From NCBI RefSeq assembly GCF_029227915.1, contig NC_079885.1:16443001-16507000 (forward strand): DNA of 64,000 nucleotides. The letters are read 5' to 3'. The notes under the pieces are model-generated. The model saw only the letters and a list, made by a program, of their open reading frames with translations. It did no database searches and was not told where the DNA came from. The translations under genes and the position numbers were made by a program. The stretch comes from Hydractinia symbiolongicarpus (lineage: Eukaryota > Cnidaria > Hydrozoa > Anthoathecata > Hydractiniidae). Below, piece by piece: positions 24,266-34,765 of this stretch; position 1 is the first letter of the stretch, and each line of letters starts with the position of its first letter.

Positions 24266-25261
24266 ACACGTAAATCACGTTCTTCCACGTCCCCAGCAAG
24301 GTTACCAATGGTCTAGTGTTCCCAGTCTTAATGGAATATGACGTCTCAAGTCCTTTTCCTTGACGCCATGGCTTTAAAACACTCTAAGCTACGTGCACAG
24401 CCCCCTGTGAGCCGTAATATTGCCGTCGCAGCCTAATAAAGGCCTTAGACGTAAACCACGTGCTTTCACGCTCCCGGCCAGGCTACCATTGATCTAGTCC
24501 TTCAAGTCTCAATGGACTCCGACCTGCCAAGTCGTTCTCCTTAGCGTCATGGCTTTAGAGCACCGTGAACTATGTGCACAGCCTTCTAAATGCTGCAATA
24601 TGTCCTTTTACAGACTAATAAAGGCCTTGCACGTAAATCACGTTTTTCCACGTCCACAGCAAGGCTACCAATGGCCTAGTGTTCCCAGTCTCAATGGACT
24701 ACAACGTGCCAAGTCCTTTTCCTTGGCGCTATGGCGTTAGAACACTGTTAACTACGTGAACGGCCCTTTGAACGCTGTAATATGGCTTTTTGCAGACTAA
24801 TAAAGGCCTTACACGTAAACCACGTGCTTTTACGCTCCCAACCAGGCTACCATTGGTCTAGTGTTCTCAGTCTCAATGGAATATGACGTCCCAAGTCGTT
24901 TTCCTTGGCGCCATGGCTTTAGCACACTGTTAACTTCGTGCAAAGCCCTCTAAAGGCTGTAATATGGCCATTTGCAGCCTGATAAAGGCATTATACGTAA
25001 ATACAGTCGTTCCAACTGCCTGCGCAGGTTACCATAGGAGTAGTCCTTCCAGTCTCAATGGACTATAACGTTCCAAGTCCTTTTCCCTGACGCCATGGCT
25101 ATAGAACACTGTTAACTACGTGCACAGTCCTCTAAAGTCAGTAATACGTCCTTTTGCAGGCTAATAAAGCCTTTACACGTAAATACCGTGATTCCACCAC
25201 CCTCCGCCGGATACCATTAGTCTAGTCCTTCCAGTCCCAATGGAATACAACGTGTCAAGTC

Positions 25262-26715
25262 GTTTTCTTTGGCACCTTGGCGTTAGAAGACCGGCAACTA
25301 CGCGCACAGTCCTCCAAATCCTGTAACATGGCCTTTTACAGACTAATAAAGGCCTTACACGTAAATCACGTTCTTCCACGTCCCCAGCAAGGTTACCAAT
25401 GGTCTAGTGTTCCCAGTCTTAATGGAATATGACGTCTCAAGTCCTTTTCCTTGACGCCATGGCTTTAGATCACTCTTAGCTACGTGCACAGACCCCTGTA
25501 AGCAGTAATATTGCCGTCGCAGCCTAATAAAGGCCTTAGACGTAAACCACGTGCTTCTACGCTCCCAGCCAGGCTACCATTGATCTAGTCCTTCGAGTCT
25601 CAATGGACTATGACGTCCCAAGTCCTTTTCCTTGGCGCCATGGCTTTAGAACAATGTTAACTCCGTGCACAGCCCTCTAAATGCTGTAACATGGCCTTTT
25701 GCAGACTAATAATGGCTTTAAACGTAAATACTGTCGTTCCACGTCCCCAGCAAAGCTACCAATGGTCTAGTGTTCCCAGTCTTATTGGAATGTGACGTCC
25801 CAAGTCATTTTCCTTGACGCCATGGCTATAGAACACTGTTAACTACGCGCACAGTCCTCTAAAGGCTGTAATATGGCCATTTGGAGCCTAATAAAGGCGT
25901 TATACGTAAATACCGTTGTTCCACCTGCCTGCGCAGGTTACCATAGGAGTAGTCCTTCCAGTCTCAATGGACTATGACGTCCCAAGTCCTTTTCCTTGGC
26001 GCCATGGCTTTAGAACAATGTTAACTCCGTGCACAGCCCTCTAAAGGCAGTAATATGGCCATTTGCAGCCTAATAAAGGCCTTACACGTAAATCACGTTC
26101 TTCCACGTCCCAAGCAAGGCTATCAATGGTCTAGTGTTCCCAGTCTTAATGGATAATGACGTCCCAAGTCCTTTTCCTTGGCGCCATGGCTATAGAACAC
26201 TGTTAACTACGTGCACAGCCCTCTAAAGGCAGTAATTTGGCCATTTGCAGCCTAATAAAGGCCTTACACGTAAATCACGTTCTTCCACGTCCCCAGCAAG
26301 GTTACCAATGGTCTAGTGTTCCCAGTCTTAATGGAATATGACGTCTCAAGTCCTTTTCCTTGACGCCATGGCTTTAGAACACTCTTAGCTACGTGCACAG
26401 CCCCCTGTAAGCCGTATTATTGCCGTCGCAGCCTAATAAAGGCCTCAGACGTAAACCACGTGCTTCACGCTCTCGGCCAGGCTACCATTGATCTAGTCCT
26501 TCAAGTCTCAATGGACTCCGACTTGCCAAGTCGTTCTCCTTAGCGTCATGGCTTTAGAGCACCGTGAACTATGTGCACAGCCCTTTAAATGCTGCAATAT
26601 GTCCTTTTACAGACTAATAAAGGCTTTGCACGTAAATCACGTTCTTCCACGTCCCCAGCAAGGCTACCAATGGCCTTGTGTTCCCAGTCTCAATGGACTA
26701 CAACGTGCCAAGTCG
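25262..26715 (+). repeat. HOR unit: A B C D C/E E F G (8-mer, lacks H I J)
   Basis: Starts 25262, 25445, 25626, 25808, 25990, 26172, 26354, 26534. The unit stops at G: the boundary after GGACTACAACGTGCC continues with GTCGTTTTCTTTGG of an A monomer. This is the only full A monomer not preceded by delta flavour. Confidence 0.87.
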
Positions 26716-27988
26716 TTTTCTTTGGCACCTTGGCGTTAGAAGACCGGCAACTACGCGCACAGTTCTCCAAATCCTGTAACATGGCCTTTTACAGAATAAT
26801 AAAGGTCTTACACGCAAATCACGTTCTTCCACGTCCCAAGCAAGGCTACCAATGGTCTAGTTGTCCCAGTCTTAATTGAATATGACGTCCCAAGTCCTTT
26901 TCCTTGGCGCCATGGCTATAGAACACTGTTAACTACGTGCACAGCCCTCTAAAGGCAGTAATATGGCCATTTGCAGCCTAATAAAGGCCTTACACGTAAA
27001 TCACGTTCTTCCGCGTCCCCAGCAAGGTTACCAATGGTCTAGTGTTCCCAGTCTTAATGGAATATGACGTCTCAAGTCCTTTTCCTTGACGCCATGGCTT
27101 TAGAACACTCTTAGCTACGTGCACAGCCCCCTGTAAGCCGTATTATTGCCGTCGCAGCCTAAAAAAGGCCTTAGACGTAAACCACGTGCTTTCACGCTCC
27201 CGGTCACGCTATCATTGATCTAGTCCTTCAAGTCTCAATGGACTCCGACTTGCCAAGTCGTTCTCCTTAGCGTCATGGCTTTAGAGCACTGTGAACTATG
27301 TGCACAGCCCTCTAAATGCTGCAATATGTCCTTTTACAGACTAATAAAGGCCTTGCACGTAAATCACGTTCTTCCACGTCCCCAGCAAGGCTACCAATGG
27401 CCTATTGTTCCCAGTCTCAATGGACTACAACGTGCCAAGTCTTTTTCCTTGGCGCTATGGCGTTAGAACACTGTTAACTACGTGTACGGCCCTTTGAACG
27501 CTGTAATATGGCCTTTTGCAGACTAATAAAGGCCTTACACGTAAACCACGTGCTTTTACGCTCCCAACCAGGCTACCATTGGTCTAGTGTTCTCAGTCTC
27601 AATGGAATATGACGTCCCAAGTCATTTTCCTTGGCGCCATTGCTTTAGCACACTGTTAACTCCGTGCAAAGCCCTCTAAAGGCTGTAATATGGCCATTTG
27701 CAGCCTAATAAAGGCGTTATACGTAAATACCGTCGTTCCAACTGCCTGCGCAGGTTACCATAGGAGTAGTCCTTCCAGTCTCAATGGACTATAACGTCCC
27801 AAGTCCTTTTCCTTGACGCCATGGCTATAGAACACTGTTAACTACGTGCACAGCCCTCTAAAGTCAGTAATACGGCCTTTTGCAGCCTAATAAAGCCTTT
27901 ACACGTAAATACCGTGATTCCACCACCCTCCGCCGGATACCATTAGTCTAGTCCTTCCAGTCCCAATGGAATCCAACGTGCCAAGTCG
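26716..27988 (+). repeat. HOR unit: A E F G H I J (7-mer, lacks B C)
   Basis: Starts 26716, 26898, 27080, 27261, 27443, 27625, 27807. The G-to-A junction at its start lengthens an open frame to 96 codons (26589-26879), a side effect of the join. F here has CCTAAAAAAGGCC. Confidence 0.87.
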
Positions 27989-28585
27989 TTTTCTTTGGCA
28001 CCTTGGCGTTAGAAAACCGGCAACTACGCGCACAAGTCCTTTTCCTTGGCGCTATGGCATTAGAACACTGTTAACTACGTGTACGGCCCTTTGAACGCTG
28101 TAATATGGCCTTTTGCAGACTAATAAAGGCCTTACACGTAAACCACGTGCTTTTACGCTCCCAACCAGGCTACCATTGGTCTAGTGTTTTCAGTCTCAAT
28201 GGAATATGACGTCCCAAGTCATTTTCCTTGGCGCCATGGCATTAGCACACTGTTAACTCCGTGCAAAGCCCTCTAAAGGCTGTAATATGGCCATTTGCAG
28301 CCTGATAAAGGCATTCTACGTAAATACCGTCGTTCCAACTGCCTGCGTAGGTTACCATAGGAGTAGTCCTTCCAGTCTCAATGGACTATAACGTTCCAAG
28401 TCCTTTTTCCTGACGCCATGTCTATAGAACACTGTTAACTACGTGCACAGCCCTCTAAAGTCAGTAATACGGCCTTTTGCAGGCTAATAAAGCCTTTACA
28501 CGTAAATACCGTGATTCCACCACCCTCCGTTGGATACCATTAGTCTAGTCCTTCCAGTCCCAATGGAATACAACGTGCCAAGTCG
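27989..28585 (+). repeat. Truncated unit: A remnant (46 bp), H, I, J
   Basis: A is cut after ACTACGCGCACA (about 28034) and continues with AGTCCTTTTCC of an H boundary, so H starts at 28040. I and J start at 28222 and 28404. Only a CA dinucleotide is shared exactly at the join, so this looks like a non-register deletion. Confidence 0.86.
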
Positions 28586-29496
28586 TTTTCTTGGGCACCT
28601 TGGCATTAGAAGACCGGCAACTACGCGCACAGTCCTCCAAATCCTGTAACATGGCCTTTTACAGACTAATAAAGGTCTTACACGTAAATCACGTTCTTCA
28701 ACGTCCCCAGCAAGGTTACCAATGGTCTAGTGTTCCCAGTCTTAATGGAATATGACGTCTCAAGTCCTTTTCCTTGACGCCATGGCTTTAGATCACTCTT
28801 AGCTACGTGCACCGACCCCTGTAAGCAGTAATATTGCCGTCGCAGCCTAATAAAGGCCTTAGACGTAAACCACGTGCTTCCACGCTCCCAGCCAGGCTAC
28901 CATTGATCTAGTCCTTCGAGTCTCAATGGACTATGACGTCCCAAGTCCTTCTCCTTGGCGCCATGGCTTTAGAACAATGTTAACTCCGTGCACAGCCCTC
29001 TAAATGCTGTAACATGGCCTTTTGCAGACTAATAATGGCTTTAAACGTAAATACCGTCGTACAACCTGCCTGCGCAGGTTACCATAGAAGTAGTCCTTCC
29101 AGTCTCAAAGGACTATGACGCGCCCCAAATCCTTTTCCTTGGTGCAATGGCTTTGGAACAATATTAACTCTGTGCAAAGCCGTCTAAAGGCTGTAATATG
29201 GCAATTTGCAGCCTAATAATGGCTTTAAACGTAAATACCGTCGTTCCAACTGCCTGCGCAGGTTACCACAGGAGTAGTCCTTCCAGTCTCAATGGACTAT
29301 GACGTCCCAAGTCCTTTTCCTTTTCGTCATGGCTATAGAACACTGTTAACTACGTGCACAGCCCTCTAAAGTCAGTAATACGGCCTTTTGCAGCCTAATA
29401 AAGCCTTTACACGTAAATACCGTGTTTCCACCACCCTCCGCGGGATACTATTAGTCTAGTCCTTCCAGTCCCAATGGAATACAACGTGCCAAGTCC
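28586..29496 (+). repeat. Unit: A, B, C/D, D2, J (5-mer)
   Basis: Starts 28586, 28768, 28949, 29133, 29315. C/D is 184 bp because of an extra CG in ATGACGCGCCCC. D2 carries a C-type core (AATAATGGCTTTAAACG). J has TTCCTTTTCGTCATGG. Confidence 0.85.
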
Positions 29497-30222
29497 TTTT
29501 CCTTGGCGCCATGGCTTTAGAACAATGTTAACTCCGTGCACAGCCCTCTAAATGCTGTAACATGGCCTTTTGCAGACTAATAATGGCTTTAAACGTAAAT
29601 ACTGTCGTTCCACGTCCCCAGCAAGGCTACCAATGTCTAGTGTTCCCAGTCTTAATGGAATATGACGTCTCAAGTCCTTTTCCTTGACGCCATGGCTTTA
29701 AAACACTCAAAGCTACGTGCACAGCCCCCTGTGAGCCGTATTATTGCCGTCGCAGCCTAATAAAGGCCTTAGACGTAAACCAAGTGCTTTCACGCTCCCG
29801 GCCAGGCTACCATTGATCTAGTCCTTCAAGTCTCAATGGACTCCGACTTGCCAAGTCGTTCTCCTTAGCGTCATGGCTTTAGAGCACCGTGAACTATGTG
29901 CACAGCCTTCTCAATGCTGCAATATGTCCTTTTACAGACTAATAAAGGCCTTGCACGTAAATCACGTTCTTCCACGTCCCCAGCAAGGCTACCAATGGCC
30001 TAGTGTTCCCAGTCTCAATGGACTACAACGTGCCAAGTCCTTTTCCTTGGCGCTATGGCGTTAGAACACTGTTAACTACGTGTACGGCCCTTTGAACACT
30101 GTAATATGGCCTTTTGCAGACTAATAAAGGCCTTACACGTAAACCACGTGCTTTTACGCTCCCAACCAGGCTACCATTGGTCTAGTGTTCTCAGTCTCAA
30201 TGGAATATGACGTCCCAAGTCG

Positions 30223-30404
30223 TTTTCCTTGGCGCCATGGCTTTAGCACACTGTTAACTCCGTGCAAAGCCCTCTAAGGGCTGTAATATGGCCATTTGCA
30301 GCCTGATAAAGGCATTATACGTAAATACCGTCGTTCCAACTGCCTGCGCAGGTTACCATAGGAGTAGTCCTTCCAGTCTCAATGGACTATAACGTTCCAA
30401 GTCC
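30223..30404 (+). repeat. Monomer type I (exemplar)
   Basis: Diagnostics: TTTAGCACACTGTTAACTCC, GTGCAAAGCCC, GCCTGATAAAGGCATT (GATAAA instead of AATAAA in many copies) and the gamma 3' half with CCTGCGCAGG, ending CTATAACGTTCCAAG. It is 182 bp long and always precedes a J-type monomer in archetypal units. Confidence 0.9.
30343..30352 (+). other. 10-bp perfect palindrome of gamma-flavour monomers (example)
   Basis: CCTGCGCAGG is the longest perfect palindrome I saw in the common monomers. It is present in nearly all D, D1, D2 and I copies and broken in Q (CCTGCGCAAT, CCTGCGCAAG) and in the monomers at 53721 and 58760 (CGTGGGCAGG). Confidence 0.65.
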
Positions 30405-30586
30405 TTTTCCCTGACGCCATGGCTATAGAACACTGTTAACTACGTGCACAGCCCTCTAAAGTCAGTAATACGGCCTTTTGCAGGCTAATAAAGCCTTTAC
30501 ACGTAAATACCGTGATTCCACCACCCTCCGCCGGATACCATTAGTCTAGTCCTTCCAGTCCCAATGGAATACAACGTGCCAAGTCG
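30405..30586 (+). repeat. Monomer type J (exemplar, J2 form)
   Basis: Diagnostics: TTTTCCCTGACGCCATGG, AAAGTCAGTAATACGGCC, GCAGGCTAATAAAGCC and the delta 3' half CCGTGATTCCACCACCC, TCCGCCGGATACC, AATGGAATACAACGTGCC. It is 182 bp long and is the terminal monomer of the unit, followed by A. Confidence 0.9.
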
Positions 30587-32584
30587 TTTTCTTTGGCACC
30601 TTGGCGTTAGAAGACCGGCAACTCGCGCACAGTCCTCCAAATCCTGTAACATGGCCTTTTACAGACTAATAAAGGTCTTACACGTAAATCACGTTCTTCC
30701 ACGTCCCCAGCAAGGTTACCAATGGTCTAGTGTTCCCAGTCTTAATGGAATATGATGTCTCAAGTCCTTTTCCTTGACGCCATGGCTTTAGATCACTCTT
30801 AGCTACGTGCACAGACCCCTGTAAGCAGTAATATTGCCGTCGCAGCCTAATAAAGGCCTTAGACGTAAACCACGTGCTTCCACGCTCCCAGCCAGGCTAC
30901 CATTGATCTAGTCCTTCGAGTCTCAATGGACTATGACGTCCCAAGTCCTTTTCCTTGGCGCCATGGCTTTAGAACAATGTTAACTCCGTGCACAGCCCTC
31001 TAAATGCTGTAACATGGCCTTTTGCAGACTAATAATGGCTTTAAACGTAAATACTGTCGTTCCACGTCCCCAGCAAGGCTACCAATGGTCTAGTGTTCCC
31101 AGTCTTAATGGAATGTGACGTCCCAAGTCATTTTCCTTGACGCCATGGCTATAGAACACTGTTAACTACGCGCACAGTCCTCTAAAGGCTGTAATATGGC
31201 CATTTGGAGCCTAATAAAGGCGTTATACGTAAATACCGTTGTTCCACCTGCCTGCGCAGGTTACCATAGGAGTAGTCCTTCCAGTCTCAATGGACTATGA
31301 CGTCCCAAGTCCTTTTCCTTGGCGCCATGGCTTTAAAACAATGTTAACTCCGTGCACAGCCCTCTAAATGCTGTAACATGGCCTTTTGCAGACTAATAAT
31401 GGCTTTAAACGTAAATACTGTCGTTCCACGTCCCCAGCAAGGCTACCAATGGTCTAGTGTTCCCAGTCCTAATGGAATGTGACGTCCCAAGTCCTTCTCC
31501 TTGACGCCATGGCTATGGAACACTGTTAACTACGTGCACAGCCCTCTAAAGGCAGTAATTTGGCCATTTGCAGCCTAATAAAGGCCTTACACGTAAATCA
31601 CGTTCTTCCACGTCCGCAGCAAAGTTACCAATGGTCTAGTGTTCCCAGTCTTAATGGAATATGACGTCTCAAGTCCTTTTCCTTGACGCCATGGCTTTAG
31701 AACACTCTTAGCTACGTGCACAGCCCCCTGTAAGCCGTATTATTGCCGTCGCAGCCTAATAAAGGCCTTAGACGTAAACCACGTGCTTCACGCTCCCGGC
31801 CAGGCTACCATTGATCTAGTCCTTCAAGTCTCAATGGACTCCGACTTGCCAAGTCGTTCTCCTTAGCGTCATGGCTTTAGAGCACCGTGAACTATGTGCA
31901 CAGCCCTTTAAATGCTGCAATATGTCCTTTTACAGACTAATAAAGGCTTTGCACGTAAATCACTTTCTTCCACGTCCCCAGCAAGGCTACCAATGGCCTT
32001 GTGTTCCCAGTCTCAATGGACTACAACGTGCCAAGTCCTTTTCCTTGGCGCTATGGCGTTAGAACACTGTTAACTACGTGAACGGCCCTTTGAACGCTGT
32101 AATATGGCTTTTTGCAGACTAATAAAGGCCTTACACGTAAACCACGTGCTTTTACGCTCCCAACCAGGCTACCATTGGTCTAGTGTTCTCAGTCACAATG
32201 GAATATCACGTCCCAAGTCGTTTTCCTTGGCGCCATGGCTTTAGCACACTGTTAACTCCGTGCAAAGCCCTCTAAAGGCTGTAATATGGCCATTTGCAGC
32301 CTGATAAAGGCATTATACGTAAATACAGTCGTTCCAACTGCCTGCGCAGGTTACCATAGGAGTAGTCCTTCCAGTCTCAATGGACTATAACGTTCCAAGT
32401 CCTTTTCCCTGACGCCATGGCTATAGAACACTGTTAACTACGTGCACAGTCCTCTAAAGTCAGTAATACGGCCTTTTGCAGGCTAATAAAGCCTTTACAC
32501 GTAAATACCGTGATTCCACCACCCTCCGCCGGATACCATTAGTCTAGTCCTTCCAGTCCCAATGGAATACAACGTGTCAAGTCG
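30587..32584 (+). repeat. HOR unit: A B C D C E F G H I J (11-mer)
   Basis: Starts 30587, 30768, 30949, 31131, 31313, 31496, 31677, 31857, 32039, 32221, 32403. It is the 9-mer with a D-C insertion. A lacks one base (CAACTCGCGC). F lacks one base (TGCTTCACGC), a mark shared with F monomers at 35826, 44654 and 47530. Confidence 0.88.
31131..31312 (+). repeat. Monomer type D (exemplar)
   Basis: Diagnostics: CTATAGAACACTGTTAACTA followed by CGCGCACAGTCC, then AAGGCGTTATACG and the gamma 3' half with the 10-bp perfect palindrome CCTGCGCAGG and CATAGGAGTAGTCC. It is 182 bp long. It is optional in the archetypal unit, inserted after C. Confidence 0.88.
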
Positions 32585-33885
32585 TTTTCTTTGGCACCTT
32601 GGCGTTAGAAGACCGGCAACTACGCGCACAGTCCTCCAAATCCTGTAACATGGCCTTTTACAGACTAATAAAGGTCTTACACGTAAGTCACGTTCTTCCA
32701 CGTCCCCAGCAAGGTTACCAATGGTCTAGTGTTCCCAGTCTTAATGGAATATGACGTCTCAAGTCCTTTTCCTTGACGCCATGGCTTTAGATCACCCTTA
32801 GCTACGTGCACAGACCCCTGTAAGCAGTAATTTTGCCGTCGCAGCCTAATAAAGGCCTTAGACGTAAACCACGTGCTTCCACGCTCCCAGCCAGGCTACC
32901 ATTGATCTAGTCCTTCGAGTCTCAATGGACTATGACGTCCCAAGTCCTTTTCCTTGGCGCCATGGCTTTAGAACAATGTTAACTCCGTGCACAGCCCTCA
33001 AATGCTGTAACATGGCCTTTTGCAGACTAATAATGGCTTTAAACGTAAATACTGTCGTTCCACGTCCCCAGCAAGGCTACCAATGGTCTAGTGTTCCCAG
33101 TCTTAATGGAATGTGACGTCCCAAATCATTTTCCTTGGCGCCATGGCTTTAGCACACTGTTAACTCCTTGCAAAGCCCTCTAAAGGCTGTAATATGGCCA
33201 TTTGCAGCCTAATAAAGGCGTTATACGTAAATACCGTCGTTCCAACTGCCTGCGCAGGTTACAATAGGAGTAGTCCTTCCAGTCTCAATAGACTATAACG
33301 TCCCAAGTCCTTTTCCTTGACGCCATGGCTATAGAACACTGTTAACTACGTGCACAGCCCTCTAAAGTCAGTAATACGGCCTTTTGCAGCCTAATAAAGC
33401 CTTTACACGTAACTACCGTGATTCCACCACCCTCCGCCGGATACCGTTAGTCTAGTCCTTCCAGTCCCAATGGAAAACAACGTGCCAAGTCGTTTTCTTT
33501 GGCACCTTGGCGTTAGAAGACCGGCAACTACGAGCACAGTCCTCCAAATCCTGTAACATGGCCTTTTACAGACTAATAAAGGTCTTCCACGCAAATCACG
33601 TTCTTCCACGTCCCCAGCAAGGTTACCAATGGTCTAGTGTTCCCAGTCTTAATGGAATATGATGTCTCAAGTCCTTTTCCTTGACGCCATGGCTTTAGAA
33701 CACTCTTAGCTACGTGCACAGCCCCCTGTAACCCGTATTATTGCCGTCGCAGCCTAAAAAAGGCCTTAGACGTAAACCACGTGCTTTCACGCTCCCGGTC
33801 ACGCTACCATTGATCTAGTCCTTCAAGTCTCAATGGACTCCGATTTGCCAAGTCGTTCTCCTTAGCGTCATGGCTTTAGAGCACT
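31550..33885 (+). repeat. Block 'F-to-J plus A B C I J', copy 1 of four
   Basis: Shared with 35700-38034 (offset 4,149), about 44527-46160 and about 47400-49192. Private marks include GTCCGCAGCAAAGTTACC, AATCACTTTCTTCC, GGCCTTGTGTTCC and CCTTGCAAAGCC. The right edge is where CACTGTGAACTATG here becomes CACTATTAACTACG in copy 2. Confidence 0.83.
32585..33491 (+). repeat. Unit: A B C I J (5-mer)
   Basis: Starts 32585, 32767, 32948, 33129, 33311. It equals the 9-mer with E F G H removed. The I monomer has CTCCTTGCAAAG and GGTTACAATAGGAG, which tag this lineage at 37278, 44290 and 48982. Confidence 0.88.
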
Positions 33886-34765
33886 GTGAACTATGTGCAC
33901 AGCCCTCTAAATGCTGCAATATGTCCTTTTACAGACTAATAAAGGCCTTGCACGTAAATCACGTTCTTCCACGTCCCCAGCAAGGCTACCAATGGCCTAT
34001 TGTTCCCAGTCTCAATGGACTACAACGTGCCAAGTCCTTTTCCTTGGCGCTATGGCGTTAGAACACTGTTAACTACGTGTACGGCCCTTTGAACGCTGTA
34101 ATATGGCCTTTTGCAGACTAATAAAGGCCTTACACGTAAACCAAGTGCTTTTACGCTCCCAGGCAGGCTACCATGGATCTAGTCCTTCGAGTCTCAATGG
34201 ACAATGACGTCCCAAGTCCTTTTCCTTGGCGCCATGGCTTTAGAACAATGTTAACTCCGTGCACAGCCCTCTAAATGCTGTAACATGGCCTTTTGCAGAC
34301 TAATAATGGCTTTAAACGTAAATACTGTCGTTCCACGTCGCCAGCAAGGCTACCAATGGTCTAGTGTTCCCAGTCTTAATGAAATATGACGTGCCAAGTC
34401 CTTTTCCTTGACGCCATGGCTATAGAACACTGTTAACTACGCGCACAGTCCTCTAAAGGCTGTAATATGGCCATTTGCAACCTAATAAAGGCGTTATACG
34501 TAAATACCGTTGTTCCACCTGCCTGCGCAGGTTACCATAGGAGTAGTCCTTCCAGTCTCAATGGACTATAACGTCCCAAGTCCTTTTCCTTGACGCCATG
34601 GCTATAGAACACTGTTAACTACGTGCACAGCCCTCTAAAGTCAGTAATACGGCCTTTTGCAGCCTAATAAAGCCTTTACACGTAACTACCGTGATTCCAC
34701 CACCCTCCGCCGGATACCATTAGTCTAGTCCTTCCAGTCCCAATGGACTACAACGTGCCAAGTCG
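33492..34765 (+). repeat. Unit: A, F, G, H/B, C, D, J (7-mer)
   Basis: Starts 33492, 33675, 33856, 34038, 34220, 34402, 34584. H changes to B-type beta flavour in TTTTACGCTCCCAGGCAGG and then re-enters C, so the order runs backwards relative to the archetype. J has CGTAACTACCGTG. Confidence 0.85.

Larger units (their letters stand above)
24172..24353 (+). repeat. Monomer type E (exemplar)
   Basis: Diagnostics: GGCGCCATGGCTATAGAAC, AAAGGCAGTAATATGGCC, AAGGCCTTACACG and an alpha 3' half ending in TGACGTCTCAAG. It is 182 bp long. By direct count 84 of 182 bases are G or C (46%). The palindromes GCCATGGC, ATGGCCAT and AAGGCCTT lie within its first 95 bp. Confidence 0.9.
23082..25261 (+). repeat. 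HOR unit: A B C D1 K C E F G H I J (12-mer)
   Basis: Starts 23082, 23264, 23445, 23627, 23809, 23991, 24172, 24354, 24535, 24717, 24899, 25081. It is the 9-mer with D1-K-C inserted after C, as expected from unequal exchange between C monomers. The extra C lacks one base in ACCAATGTCTAG. Confidence 0.9.
29497..30586 (+). repeat. Unit: C F G H I J (6-mer, lacks A B and E)
   Basis: Starts 29497, 29678, 29859, 30041, 30223, 30405. The delta monomer before it runs into C at AACGTGCCAAGTCC, skipping A and B. C then joins F directly, skipping E. Confidence 0.86.

Noticed and set aside
26589-26879. Longest open frame, 96 codons.
   Set aside because: It is created only by the unusual G-to-A junction near 26716, with satellite sequence on both sides and no independent evidence of a gene.
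32925-33116. Plus-strand open frame of 63 codons in C monomers with CCCTCAAATG (also 37074, 44086, 45902, 48778).
   Set aside because: A one-base loss in one C lineage shifts the frame past a stop, and the repeats reflect duplication of that lineage, not a gene family.
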